This document shows positions 16,658 through 25,857 of a stretch of 64,000 bases of DNA, piece by piece. The notes under the pieces are model-generated. The model was not told the DNA's origin. It was given only the letters and a program-made list of their open reading frames with translations, and ran no database searches. This stretch comes from Butyrivibrio sp. WCD3002 (GTDB lineage: Bacteria; Bacillota; Clostridia; Lachnospirales; Lachnospiraceae), in the NCBI RefSeq assembly GCF_000424265.1, contig NZ_KE384154.1, forward strand, positions 94,180 to 158,179, read 5' to 3'. A program made the position numbers and the translations under genes. Within the stretch, counting starts at the first letter, position 1. Every line of letters begins with the position of its first letter.

Positions 16658-18016
16658 TTAGTCTGCATTTTTGATTTTCTTTATCCATTTGCCGCTTCTA
16701 AGCCGAATTACGCAAACAATACACTTAATAAACTGATCGATCCTAAGCATTATATATACCCAGAATCCCGGCCACTTAAATACAAGTCCTGCCAGGGCTC
16801 CAAGAGGAATTGAACATATCCAGAGAAAAATAATATCGGCAACCATAAGAAACTTTGTATCTCCGCCGCCTCTGAGTGTACCCTTTGTAAGAATACTGTT
16901 GGCAGCCTGGAACCAGATTACAAGCGCAACCGCATGCATTAAATCCTTAGCAAGCACTGCTGTCTCAGGCTCAATTTTGTATGCTCCTACGATCAAATTG
17001 GAAATAGCCAGAATCAGAACACATCCAAAACCGCCTATTATAAAGCCAAGAGCCGCAAAGGTATAGCCCTGAGCTTTTGCCTTCTCAACTTCACCCTTAC
17101 CGAGAGTAATTCCCGTAATAGTGCAGCTGGCCTGGCTGATACCCTGAATGACAACTGTGGCAAGAGACATTACGACCGTAGTTATGGAGTTGGCCGCAAC
17201 AAAGCTTGCTCCGATGTGTCCCATAACAACAGCTACTGCGCTGTTTCCAAGACCAAGCAGTGTATCTGACACAAGAACCGGAATTGAAATCCTGATATAC
17301 TCTCCTATCAGGTCCTTTACGGAAAGTGTAAGATCCTTAATTCGAAGTCCGATATTGGTATCCTTAAAGAAAAGGAATCCCATAATAATAGTAAACTCAA
17401 CAACTCTCGCAATCAGCGTTCCAAGAGCCGCACCGTTAACGCCCATGGCAGATGCACCGAGCTTACCAAATATGAATACCCAGTTAAAAAAGATATTTAT
17501 GAAAAACGAACAGCAGCTTGAAATAAGCGGAATATTGGCTTTACCAACGCTTCGAAGCATGATGCTTGATGTTACAGCATATCCGTTCAAATAGTAGCAG
17601 GGAATGGAAATAAGAAGGTACCCTGTACCCTGACGAATAACCTCTTCCTCGGTTGTAAACAGGTTCATGATTCCTGCAGGGAAAAGAGCTGTTACTATTG
17701 AAAATCCCGTAGCAACAATGAAAAGCATTCTGAACATGATATTTACGGACTTTTTCATGCTAAGCCTGTCCTTCATGCCAAAGAATCTGCTGACAAGAAC
17801 GCTGGCTCCCATACCAAGTCCCATGCACATAATCTGGAATATGGTGATGAAATTGTTGGCAAGGGTCGCACCACTCATAGGCGCTTCACCAAGCTGACCA
17901 AGCATGATATTATCGGCCATGTTTACGCCAACGGTTATAAGCTGCTGCAGCGCAATAGGAAGCGCAAATGCCACCAGCATTTTATAGAACTGCTTATCTT
18001 TTACAAATACCTTCAT
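16658..18016 (-). CDS. MATE-family multidrug/cation exporter
   Basis: A 452-residue membrane protein with about 12 helices in two six-helix halves and the MatE pattern (ALPIALQQLITVGVNMADNI near residues 13-32, FNWVFIFGKLGASAMGVNGA near 165-190). It expels drugs or other organic cations using Na+ or H+. The start is ATG at 18016, with GGGAG nine bases upstream; an in-frame TTG at 18031 overlaps that box. It lies in the same direction as the DMT exporter, about 75 bp after it. The substrate is unknown. Confidence 0.9.
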   Translation of the reverse strand: MKVFVKDKQFYKMLVAFALPIALQQLITVGVNMADNIMLGQLGEAPMSGATLANNFITIFQIMCMGLGMGASVLVSRFFGMKDRLSMKKSVNIMFRMLFIVATGFSIVTALFPAGIMNLFTTEEEVIRQGTGYLLISIPCYYLNGYAVTSSIMLRSVGKANIPLISSCCSFFINIFFNWVFIFGKLGASAMGVNGAALGTLIARVVEFTIIMGFLFFKDTNIGLRIKDLTLSVKDLIGEYIRISIPVLVSDTLLGLGNSAVAVVMGHIGASFVAANSITTVVMSLATVVIQGISQASCTITGITLGKGEVEKAKAQGYTFAALGFIIGGFGCVLILAISNLIVGAYKIEPETAVLAKDLMHAVALVIWFQAANSILTKGTLRGGGDTKFLMVADIIFLWICSIPLGALAGLVFKWPGFWVYIMLRIDQFIKCIVCVIRLRSGKWIKKIKNAD

Positions 18017-18091
18017 TACTAAAACTCCCAATACATCAGCTCAGGCCCCAAACCCTGAACCCGTTTTTTATCTTATTTTGTACTTCTATTT

Positions 18092-19084
18092 TTATCTTTC
18101 AATCTGTGTAAGAACTATCGCGCCAAAAATCAGAGCACACCCAAGCAGCTCCCTTACTGACATAACCTGCCCCAGAATCAGCCATCCAAATATTGCTGCA
18201 AATACCGACTCCATACTCATGATAAGAGATGCTACCGCAGGATGAAGCTTTCTCTGACTTACGGTCTGAAGCGTGTACCCAACAGCGCTTGAAAGGATTC
18301 CCGTGTAAAGAATAGATATCCATACGGTAGGCGTCATAAGGGATGTGACAAAGCCCTGCCTGTCCGGTAAAAAATCAAAAAAGAATCCGCATATAAGCGA
18401 TAACACGCCGCTTACCATAAATTCAGTGCAGGTAAGGGTGATTGGATGCATTCTGGGTGAATATCTGTCTATGCAGATAATCTGAATCGAGAAAAGAAAC
18501 GCACATCCAAGAAGCAGCAGATCCGTCCAGGAAAAAATATTTCGCAGAAGCGCTATAAGCGCCGCTAATCCGGAGCCTGCAAGGGCTCCTCCCTGCTCCG
18601 TGTCAGAAAAACACAGAAGGTATAATCCCACCATGGTGATCCCTGCCGCTACCCAGATTTTTGCAGGGCACTTTTTACCAAGAAAAATCCCAAGAATCGG
18701 AACCATTATAATGTAGCAGGCCGTAAGAAATCCTGCCTCTCCGGCATCGGCTCCAAGAGCTATTCCTGCCTGCTGACAGGTGGAAGCAAGAAAAAGAGCT
18801 ATTCCGCAAACCGCTGCCCCAATAATGTTTCCCTTTGATTCGGAAAGCTTATCCAGCTTATGCTTTGGCATCATGGGCAGGATACATAGACCGCCAATGA
18901 TAAATCTGATCCCGTTAAAGCTAAAGATTCCAATCTCAGCACCTGCAAGGGACTGAGCAACAAAAGCTCCTCCCCATACAACTGCTGCAAGGAGGAGTAA
19001 TAGCGCACTTATCAGTTTTTTGTCATGGGAAAGGGAGTCATTCTTTGCTGAAGACTCCCTTTCAAAAATCTTGTTATCTGTCAT
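18092..19084 (-). CDS. DMT-superfamily transporter with two EamA domains
   Basis: A 330-residue protein with ten predicted membrane helices forming two EamA repeats (first about residues 25-165, second about 180-328). The second half ends with the usual SLIMSMESVFAAIFGWLILGQ motif. Family members export amino acids or other metabolites; the substrate cannot be read from sequence. The first 24 residues are polar and cytoplasmic. It may share a transcript with the iron alcohol dehydrogenase upstream (42-bp gap). Confidence 0.88.
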   Translation of the reverse strand: MTDNKIFERESSAKNDSLSHDKKLISALLLLLAAVVWGGAFVAQSLAGAEIGIFSFNGIRFIIGGLCILPMMPKHKLDKLSESKGNIIGAAVCGIALFLASTCQQAGIALGADAGEAGFLTACYIIMVPILGIFLGKKCPAKIWVAAGITMVGLYLLCFSDTEQGGALAGSGLAALIALLRNIFSWTDLLLLGCAFLFSIQIICIDRYSPRMHPITLTCTEFMVSGVLSLICGFFFDFLPDRQGFVTSLMTPTVWISILYTGILSSAVGYTLQTVSQRKLHPAVASLIMSMESVFAAIFGWLILGQVMSVRELLGCALIFGAIVLTQIER

Positions 19085-19126
19085 TTAATTACCAATACCA
19101 TATCTAAGTATAAGATGCTGCTGTTA

Positions 19127-20299
19127 TTACAGAGCACCCTTGTAAATCTTATAAACAGCCTCTGCGTCCAAAGGACGGATTCTTGAAAGCTTAACACTGT
19201 CATTCATTGTAGCATCCATGGCAAGAGCCTTCAAATCATCATCTGTAGGCTCGATATTAAGTCCCTTAAGATCAATAGGCATACCGATTGACTTAAAGAA
19301 AAGAACTGTGCTCTCAATACCCTTCTCTGCTGCTCTCACATCATCAGCCTCTTCAATTCCCCATACGCTTCTTGCAAAGCGTGCAAATCTCGGAACAGCG
19401 TCCTTATAAAGAGCATTTGCCCATGCACCCCATACTGCTGCAAGCGATGCGCCATGTGTCACATCATACTTTGCAGAAAGTGCATGTCCAAGCTTGTGGA
19501 CTGAGAAGTCCTTACCTCTTCCGCACTCTGTGAGGTTGTTATGAGAAAGTGATGATGCCCAGAAAACCTCAGCCATAGCGTCATAGTCATCAGGATTTTC
19601 AATAACCTTCTTACCGTTTTTCACAACACATCTGATAAGACCTTCTGCTATTTCATCAGTCATATCACAGGTGATATTCGGAATAAAATATCTCTCCATG
19701 GTATGCATCATGATATCTGTGATACCTGCAGCCAGCTGATACTTAGGAAGCGTGCTTCCGAGAGCAGGATTGACAATTGCAAAACGGCAGCGGTTAAAAT
19801 CTGTATTGATGCCTGCTTTCTTACCAATCTCTTCATTTGTAAGAACAGCTGAATCACTCATCTCACTTCCTGCAGCAGCCATAGTAAGAACCGCACCAAC
19901 GGGAAGTGATTTCGTAAGCTCTACCTTTTTGGTCCAAAGCTCCCAGAGCTTCTCTGAAGGATTTGCCGTTCCGTGGGCGATAGCCTTAGCTGTATCTATA
20001 GCACTTCCGCCGCCTACGCCGATGATCATGTCAGCACCAAAATCAAGGGCCTTCTGAACACCCTCCTCAGCATGAGCCAGAGTGGGATTAGGCTTAGCAC
20101 CTCCAAAATTCTCATAGCTTATCCCTGCAGCTTCAAGGGATTTCTGAACACGGGAAAGCAGTCCTGACTTTTCAACACTTCCTTTTCCATAAACAAGGAG
20201 AGCCTTTTTACCATACTTTGTAGCAGTCTCTCCGGTCTTATTCTCTACGTCTTTTCCAAATACTACTTCTGTAGGTGCATAATATCTAAACTCATTCAT
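19127..20299 (-). CDS. Iron-containing alcohol dehydrogenase (butanol dehydrogenase/YqhD-like)
   Basis: A 390-residue group III alcohol dehydrogenase. The nucleotide loop is GVGGGSAIDTAKAIAH (about 94-109). Iron ligands are visible as the Asp and His of GITDIMMHTMERYF (about 193-206) and the two His of VHKLGHALSAKYDVTHGASL (about 267-286). The N-terminus MNEFRYYAPTEVVFG is typical of the BdhA/YqhD branch, usually NADPH-dependent and acting on butyraldehyde-type substrates. It probably removes aldehydes during fermentation. With the secondary ADH at 12.8 kb this gives two unrelated alcohol-forming enzymes in the window. Confidence 0.92.
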   Translation of the reverse strand: MNEFRYYAPTEVVFGKDVENKTGETATKYGKKALLVYGKGSVEKSGLLSRVQKSLEAAGISYENFGGAKPNPTLAHAEEGVQKALDFGADMIIGVGGGSAIDTAKAIAHGTANPSEKLWELWTKKVELTKSLPVGAVLTMAAAGSEMSDSAVLTNEEIGKKAGINTDFNRCRFAIVNPALGSTLPKYQLAAGITDIMMHTMERYFIPNITCDMTDEIAEGLIRCVVKNGKKVIENPDDYDAMAEVFWASSLSHNNLTECGRGKDFSVHKLGHALSAKYDVTHGASLAAVWGAWANALYKDAVPRFARFARSVWGIEEADDVRAAEKGIESTVLFFKSIGMPIDLKGLNIEPTDDDLKALAMDATMNDSVKLSRIRPLDAEAVYKIYKGAL

Positions 20300-20384
20300 G
20301 TAAAAGCCCTCCGTATATATCTTGTATGCAATTTATGTCTCAATTTATATAATACTACTCTTCACAAATCTATAAAGACTATTT

Positions 20385-21044
20385 TCAGCGCTTTCTATGA
20401 TCAAATTTATTGGAAATCTTTGTTCCGATATTCTGTATGATCTGGAAAATAATGATAAGCAGAATTACGGTGATCAGCATGATATCTGTCTGCCATCTGT
20501 AATAACCATATCTAACCGCAATATCACCAAGTCCGCCACCACCGACTGTTCCTGACATTGCTGAATAACCAAGAAGCAGACCTGTTGTAATTGTAAAGCC
20601 CATCATAAGTGATGTTCTTGCCTCCACGAGAAGCACCTTGGTAATGATCTGGAAATTGCTGGCTCCCATGGATCTTGCCGCCTCAATAACTCCTGCATCA
20701 ACCTCCATAAGCGATGATTCCACAACTCTTGCAATGTAGGGTGCTGCGCAGATTACAAGCGGAACGATAGTCGCTGTTGAACCATAGCTTTGTCCTACAA
20801 CAAATCGTGTGAAGGGGATAAGAAGTATCAGCAAAATAAGGAAAGGAATACTTCTAATAATATTGATGACAAAATCAAGAGTTCTGTAAACTATGGGATT
20901 GGGCTTAAGTCCCTTTTTACCTGTGACATAAAGCAGTATTCCAAGAGGAAGACCAAGGATATAACCAATGATAACTGAACCCATGGTCATATAGAGAGTC
21001 TCACCTATTCCCTGTATGATCATCTCAACAACCTTTTCATTCAT
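20385..21044 (-). CDS. metI: D/L-methionine ABC transporter permease
   Basis: A 219-residue permease with five or six membrane helices. The cytoplasmic EAA-type loop is EAARSMGASNFQIITKVLLVEAR near residues 120-142. The C-terminus has GTVGGGGLGDIAVRYGYYRWQ, a hallmark of MetI. Its start overlaps the metN stop by 8 nt (ATGAATGA), indicating translational coupling. It forms the membrane channel of the methionine importer with metN and metQ. Confidence 0.93.
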   Translation of the reverse strand: MNEKVVEMIIQGIGETLYMTMGSVIIGYILGLPLGILLYVTGKKGLKPNPIVYRTLDFVINIIRSIPFLILLILLIPFTRFVVGQSYGSTATIVPLVICAAPYIARVVESSLMEVDAGVIEAARSMGASNFQIITKVLLVEARTSLMMGFTITTGLLLGYSAMSGTVGGGGLGDIAVRYGYYRWQTDIMLITVILLIIIFQIIQNIGTKISNKFDHRKR

Positions 21045-22050
21045 TGTAATCTACCTCCGTTACTATAAGTCTTGCATTTTTAAGCTCTCTAATAATAGCT
21101 TCCTGTTTTTCTACATCATCCGGGAGACCAAGAATCATCTCTCCCACTGCTCTTCCGCCGATATCCTTTGTATCAGCTTTCAGAATATTGATAGGTGCCT
21201 GAACCTTAAGAATCATATTTGCAATAACAGGTTCATAGGCAGTATTCTCTTTAAATACAATTCTGATTCTGCGATCCGCAATCAGCTCCTTCATAGGTGT
21301 GTAGCTGATCTTTTTGCCGGAAATAAGCTCCTTGGCTGCATCGGTCCTGGGATGTTCAAATATTGTCTCAACAAGCCCTTCCTCAACAAGATTACCGCCG
21401 TCAATAATAGCAACTCTCTTACAAACGGTTGTTACAACCGACATCTGATGAGTAATTATTACAACAGTAATTCCAAGGGTCTCATTGATATTTTTAATAA
21501 GCTCCAGAATAGATGCTGTTGTCTGGGGATCAAGTGCACTTGTAGCCTCATCGCAAAGAAGAATCTCGGGATTGGTGGCAAGAGCTCTCGCAATGGCAAC
21601 TCTTTGCTTCTGTCCGCCTGAAAGCTGAGAAGGGAATGCTTTTTCTTTATCCTCAAGCTTAACCAGCTCTAAAAGCTCCTTGGCGCGACGCTTTGCATCT
21701 GCTTTTTTTACACCGCGAATTTCAAGAGGAAAACAGATGTTGTCTATTACATTTTTCTGTTCAAGAAGATGGAAATTCTGGAAGATCATTCCGATGTTGC
21801 TTCTGGTTTTTCTAAGCTCCTTCTCTGAAAGGCTGCCAAGATTCACCCCATCAACATAAACCGATCCTTCAGAGGGTTTTTCAAGATAGTTGATGGATCT
21901 GACCAGAGTAGACTTACCTGCTCCGGACATACCGATTATTCCAAAAATATCGCCCTTTTCAATATTAAGATTAATATTGTTAAGGGCTACGACGGTATTA
22001 CCGTCAATCTCAAACTTTTTTGTCAGATTCTTGATTTCAATAACACTCAT
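21037..22050 (-). CDS. metN: Methionine ABC transporter ATP-binding protein
   Basis: A 337-residue ATPase. Walker A is GMSGAGKSTLV (about 38-48), the Q-loop follows in MIFQNFHLL, the signature is LSGGQKQRVAIARAL near 139-153, and Walker B is LLCDEATSALD. The C-terminal NIL domain (about 265-337) binds methionine and inhibits transport when the cell has enough. It is the second gene of metQNI and is separated from metQ by a hairpin that should lower its expression relative to the binding protein. Confidence 0.95.
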   Translation of the reverse strand: MSVIEIKNLTKKFEIDGNTVVALNNINLNIEKGDIFGIIGMSGAGKSTLVRSINYLEKPSEGSVYVDGVNLGSLSEKELRKTRSNIGMIFQNFHLLEQKNVIDNICFPLEIRGVKKADAKRRAKELLELVKLEDKEKAFPSQLSGGQKQRVAIARALATNPEILLCDEATSALDPQTTASILELIKNINETLGITVVIITHQMSVVTTVCKRVAIIDGGNLVEEGLVETIFEHPRTDAAKELISGKKISYTPMKELIADRRIRIVFKENTAYEPVIANMILKVQAPINILKADTKDIGGRAVGEMILGLPDDVEKQEAIIRELKNARLIVTEVDYNE

Positions 22051-22094
22051 AAATGCTCCCCAATACTAAAATAGAATTTCTCAGAAATTAAAAA

Positions 22095-22120
22095 TGAGGG
22101 AAAGAATTATCTTTCCCTCA
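22095..22120 (-). terminator. Intra-operon hairpin between metQ and metN
   Basis: The perfect 11-bp stem TGAGGGAAAGA/TCTTTCCCTCA with a four-base loop is followed on the minus strand by TTTTTAA. It probably ends most transcripts after metQ, giving more binding protein than transporter. Confidence 0.75.
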
Positions 22121-22127
22121 CTTAATC

Positions 22128-23081
22128 TTAATCCTCAAAGAAAATTACTGCACCGTCATAGGTATCTTCAATAAATTTCTTTATCTCATCTGATTTCAAT
22201 ACTGAAACCAGAGCCTTAATCTTATCCTGGGTCTCATTTCCTTCGTATACTGTAATGATGTTTACGTATGTCTTAGCTGCTACCGAATCACTTGACTCAT
22301 AAGCGATAGAATCCTTTGCTACCGAATAGCCTGCCTCTAATGCGTAGTTACCGTTAAGTACCACAAACTCAACTTCCTTGGTTACTCTTGCAACCTGAGC
22401 TGCCTCAAGCTCAACGAACTCTATGTTGTATGTGTTTTCCTCGATGTCATTAACAGTAGCTGTAAGATCTGCACCATCCTTTAACTTAATGATTCCATTG
22501 TCCTGTAAAAGAAGAAGTGCTCTTGCCTCATTAGTAGTATCGTTAGGGATTGCAATGCGGTCGCCGTCTGCAATTTCATCAAGACTGCTCTTTGTTCCGG
22601 GATAAACTCCGAAGGGCTCATAGTGGATTCCGCCTGCACTCACCAGATGAGTACCCTGCTCCTCATTGAAGCTGTTAAGGTACGGAATATGTTCCATGTA
22701 GTTAGCATCAAATTCGCCGGACTCTACAACCAGGTTGGGCTGTACATAATCCTCAAATTCTACTACCTCAAGTTCATAACCATATTCCTTAAGAATTTCA
22801 GCAGCCTTCTCCAAAATCTGTGCGTGAGGGATAGGCGATGCTGCTATCTTAATAGTTTCGCCGTTTCCGGGAACAATGTCAAGTGCTGAGTTTGATGAAG
22901 TTGCTGTTTCTTCACTGCTCTCTTCTACTACGTCTGCCTCAGCTGCTTCACTGCTTTCTGCTACCTCTGTAGCTCCTGCTTCACTGCCGGCATCTGACTT
23001 GCCGCATCCTGTCAGGGAAGCAATACCAAGTCCAAGTGTCAGTGTCCCTGCTAATAATCTTCCAAAAAATTTCTTTTTCAT
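22128..23081 (-). CDS. metQ: Methionine-binding lipoprotein
   Basis: A 317-residue NlpA/MetQ substrate-binding lipoprotein with lipobox LTGC (lipid cysteine near residue 26). An acidic, Ser/Glu-rich linker (about 30-70) precedes the binding domain starting IKIAASPIPHAQILE. Residues typical of MetQ include YMEHIPYLNSFN and GIHYEPFGVYPG. The start is ATG at 23081, with GGAG six bases before; the upstream ATG at 23096 lacks a box. It is the first gene of metQNI, behind a leader ORF and terminator at 23175-23345. Confidence 0.93.
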   Translation of the reverse strand: MKKKFFGRLLAGTLTLGLGIASLTGCGKSDAGSEAGATEVAESSEAAEADVVEESSEETATSSNSALDIVPGNGETIKIAASPIPHAQILEKAAEILKEYGYELEVVEFEDYVQPNLVVESGEFDANYMEHIPYLNSFNEEQGTHLVSAGGIHYEPFGVYPGTKSSLDEIADGDRIAIPNDTTNEARALLLLQDNGIIKLKDGADLTATVNDIEENTYNIEFVELEAAQVARVTKEVEFVVLNGNYALEAGYSVAKDSIAYESSDSVAAKTYVNIITVYEGNETQDKIKALVSVLKSDEIKKFIEDTYDGAVIFFED

Positions 23082-23174
23082 AACGTCTCCTCTCATAAAT
23101 CGTATAAACGATAAAATATGTTTACTATTTTATATTTGCTCCCCGGACAAATCAAGATTTTCTTACATAATTAA

Positions 23175-23201
23175 ATGCCCGGAGTGGTTTCCCCCGGGCA
23201 T
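23175..23201 (-). terminator. Attenuator hairpin before metQ
   Basis: The stem ATGCCCGG/CCGGGCAT lies about 95 nt upstream of metQ and is followed on the minus strand by TTAATTATG. The 5' arm can instead pair perfectly over nine bases with CCCGGGCAT inside the leader ORF (23279-23287), so the hairpin is switchable. The T tract is weak. Confidence 0.65.
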
Positions 23202-23228
23202 CGGTAAATTCGAATCTGAAATGACAGA

Positions 23229-23345
23229 TTACTGAATACGATTGCCTGACAAATGAGCCAGGTAATCAACCGCATAGCATGCCCGGGAGTTCAACATTCG
23301 ACAACACATTTTATTAAGATTTACGATACATGTCTTTGTCATCAT
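23229..23345 (-). CDS. Putative Cys/Met-rich leader peptide of metQNI (38 codons)
   Basis: The small frame starts ATGATG at 23345 with AAGGAGG seven bases upstream and stops at 23229. It encodes four Met and four Cys in its first 23 residues (MMTKTCIVNLNKMCC, then RMLNSRAC). Codons 20-23 are the antiterminator strand complementary to the terminator 5' arm. This is the layout of ribosome-mediated attenuation: stalling on Cys or Met codons would leave that strand free and prevent termination. No S-box consensus is visible here. A weak resemblance of the last part (YAVDYLAHL) to Rrf2 N-termini is noted. Confidence 0.6.
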   Translation of the reverse strand: MMTKTCIVNLNKMCCRMLNSRACYAVDYLAHLSGNRIQ

Positions 23346-23478
23346 TTGTTCCTCCTTCGTTTCTGTTGGGTTTATACTATCATCTCATAGCTCATTTGAA
23401 AATTTAGATGATTTTATAGTCAGTGATAATTTTTACTTATCCCCCTTAGATTTTCAAATCGGGGTTGTTTAGACTTCT

Positions 23479-24429
23479 CTATCGCTTATCCTTGTCTATA
23501 TTTTCAAGCATTATTATAGTTACAATAATATATGCGATGGACCATAGAATCAGTGCCATCCAGCAGCCGACCACTACATCCGGATCAAAAGCGTAAGCAG
23601 GATTCTGGTTATATTCAGCAGTTCTCATCAAAATTTCTTCTCTTGAACCATTCTCTTCTATAGCCTTAAGAGCCTCCTGAATTGGCTTTTCTCCTCCTAC
23701 ATCTACACCCTTAAGCTTAACTGCGCTGTTCCAGATAGATACCATCGGAAGTGAATTGTAATCACCCTGTGCGCAAAGTGATGTGAGGCCGAATTTTGTC
23801 ACAGTGAGATTGGTTAATGGCATTGCCTGTTCCGGAAGATTGAAAAATGCACCGGAAAACAGAAGCTGTACTATAAGCATAAAGGGCATTATAGTCATGG
23901 CTGCTGTTGTAGTTTTTGCAAAGGATGATATCAAAAGTGCCAGCATATCCGCAGCATAGGTAATAAGAAAAAGTGTTATTCCAAAATCCAGAATAGGATA
24001 AGGGGTAACAAGTGGTTCATTTGGAAGCTTAACCTTCATGGCATCACATACAGATATGGTTATCACAGCCTGCGCAATACACAAGGTCGCCTGATAGATC
24101 ATGTGGGCCAAAACATAAGAAGATATATGCAGTCCCGATCTGTGTTCTCTTTTGACAATAGATCTCTCCCTGCAGATAGACTGGATGGAATTAAAAAATC
24201 CGTTCCATACGCAGATACATGAAATAGCAAAGGATCCCATCAGGGTGCCTTCCATTGTCTTATAGAGATTTCCGCCAACAGCAAAGCATACAAGTCCTGC
24301 TATAACCGCAGACATGGGAAGAACCTTCCAGTCATTTTGAAACAGAAACATTCTGAAAAGCTTACCAAGATAGATAATGGTCTGTGAAAAACGTCCTCTT
24401 CTTCTGATTTTCTTTTTCATGTTTTTCAC
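23479..24429 (-). CDS. ABC-2 type transporter permease (ABCG-like)
   Basis: A 316-residue membrane protein with a basic N-terminus and about six helices. The pattern is of an ABC-2/ABCG permease: helix-rich core, an extracellular stretch of about 90 residues (about 200-290), then a last helix. It overlaps the ATPase gene by 4 nt (ATGA) and is certainly its partner. The substrate is unknown. Confidence 0.8.
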   Translation of the reverse strand: MKNMKKKIRRRGRFSQTIIYLGKLFRMFLFQNDWKVLPMSAVIAGLVCFAVGGNLYKTMEGTLMGSFAISCICVWNGFFNSIQSICRERSIVKREHRSGLHISSYVLAHMIYQATLCIAQAVITISVCDAMKVKLPNEPLVTPYPILDFGITLFLITYAADMLALLISSFAKTTTAAMTIMPFMLIVQLLFSGAFFNLPEQAMPLTNLTVTKFGLTSLCAQGDYNSLPMVSIWNSAVKLKGVDVGGEKPIQEALKAIEENGSREEILMRTAEYNQNPAYAFDPDVVVGCWMALILWSIAYIIVTIIMLENIDKDKR

Positions 24430-25757
24430 CCCATTTCCGCTCTCATATAGTCAGCATATTTTTCGATAAATTCGTCGGCTCTGCCCTCTCCGCCTTCGTC
24501 CTTTTGATTTATGGATAAGAGAATTTCCTCCATGGAATTTTTACCAAAGAATTCATATGACTTTTCCACGGGACCATACCATGCAAGTCTTCCCGTTCTT
24601 CCGGCATCCTTGGCAAGAACTATAACATCATCAAAAAGATCAATTACTCTGTCCGGAGTGTGGGTGATTACAACAACTATTTTTCCTTCATCTGCTATGC
24701 TTCGAAGCTTCTCAAAAAGCGAGCGGGCCACTACGCCGTCCAATCCTGAATCCGGCTCATCAAGAATAAAAAGTGTGGGATCGGAAATAAACTCCATTGC
24801 TATCGAAAGTCTTTTTCTCTGACCTCCGGAAAGCTTCTCTACAAGATTATCCTTAACAGTGGTAAGCCCAAACTGCTCAAGTACTTCAGCCACACGCTTT
24901 TTCCTCTCTGCCATTGAAACACTTGAAGGAAGCCTTAACATGGCTGCATCCGACAAAGTAAGAGCTACAGTATCGTTACCTCGCATGAGATCCTGCTGGG
25001 GAACAAATCCGATATCATACATCATCTTATCGTAATCAAAATAGACATCATCTTCACCGAGAGTTATTCTGGCATCAGCCTTTTCATAACCTGTGACCGC
25101 ATTCAGATATGTGGTCTTGCCGGCACCCGATCCGCCAAGAAGCAGCACCATATGTCCCTTTGGAATGCACATATGAATATCCTTAAGAAGTACTTTTTTT
25201 CTAAAGAAATCAATTACTGATCTCTCATTTATATTGACAGTAAGTCCATCAAGGATACTCTGAACATCAGCGCCAAGCAGCTTGGTTTCCGCCTCTATCT
25301 CTCTATCTGTAACCTTTTTCCTGGGCACATATTGAGGTGACAGTCCCCAATAAATAAGAACCGCACCCTCGAATAACACCATTGGTAAAACCCACTTTTT
25401 GGATTTCCCAAATACCTTAACAAGCGCTGTAAAGATTCTTACTGAATACAGCAGCTGAGCAATCCTTATTGACAAACAGACAACCTGAAGAAGCGCCCAG
25501 ATTGCATAGACCTTTTGCCCCATGAGATCCGCTATACCGGACATGACAGCAGCTGCTACGGCAAGTCCTAAATAAACTCTGCCTTCCCTTTCCTTATCAG
25601 CGCATACGCCAAGCAGGTATTCTCTAATGAAAGGTACAAACGCCCATCTTCTTTTAATTCCGCACTTATAAAAAATCAAAGCACTTCCGATTGCAGGTAA
25701 AAGATACCCAAATACCACTTGAAAACCTGTTGTCAGAAAAAAATCAAAATGTTCCAT
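24426..25757 (-). CDS. ABC transporter ATPase with N-terminal membrane domain (ABCG-like)
   Basis: About 443 residues. The first 150 hold four or so membrane helices, followed by an ABCG-type nucleotide-binding domain with Walker A GGSGAGKTT near residues 203-211, signature LSGGQRKRLSIAMEFI near 305-320, and Walker B LFILDEPDSGLD. Fusion of membrane helices before the ATPase is the reverse of most bacterial exporters. The start is chosen at 25757, behind a GGGGG box; ATG at 25775 is the alternative. It probably forms an exporter with the permease that follows. Cargo is unknown. Confidence 0.82.
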   Translation of the reverse strand: MEHFDFFLTTGFQVVFGYLLPAIGSALIFYKCGIKRRWAFVPFIREYLLGVCADKEREGRVYLGLAVAAAVMSGIADLMGQKVYAIWALLQVVCLSIRIAQLLYSVRIFTALVKVFGKSKKWVLPMVLFEGAVLIYWGLSPQYVPRKKVTDREIEAETKLLGADVQSILDGLTVNINERSVIDFFRKKVLLKDIHMCIPKGHMVLLLGGSGAGKTTYLNAVTGYEKADARITLGEDDVYFDYDKMMYDIGFVPQQDLMRGNDTVALTLSDAAMLRLPSSVSMAERKKRVAEVLEQFGLTTVKDNLVEKLSGGQRKRLSIAMEFISDPTLFILDEPDSGLDGVVARSLFEKLRSIADEGKIVVVITHTPDRVIDLFDDVIVLAKDAGRTGRLAWYGPVEKSYEFFGKNSMEEILLSINQKDEGGEGRADEFIEKYADYMRAEMG

Positions 25758-25857
25758 ACATAAAATCCCCCACATATTCTCGCTTATATAATTTTATTAT
25801 AATGTATAGAATGAAAAATCGAGATTATATAAGCGTTTTTTAGAAAACTTTAATCTT

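Noticed and set aside
23097-23400. S-box (SAM) riboswitch before metQ
   Set aside because: The conserved S-box core sequences are not visible on the minus strand; the leader ORF and pairing explain the region better.
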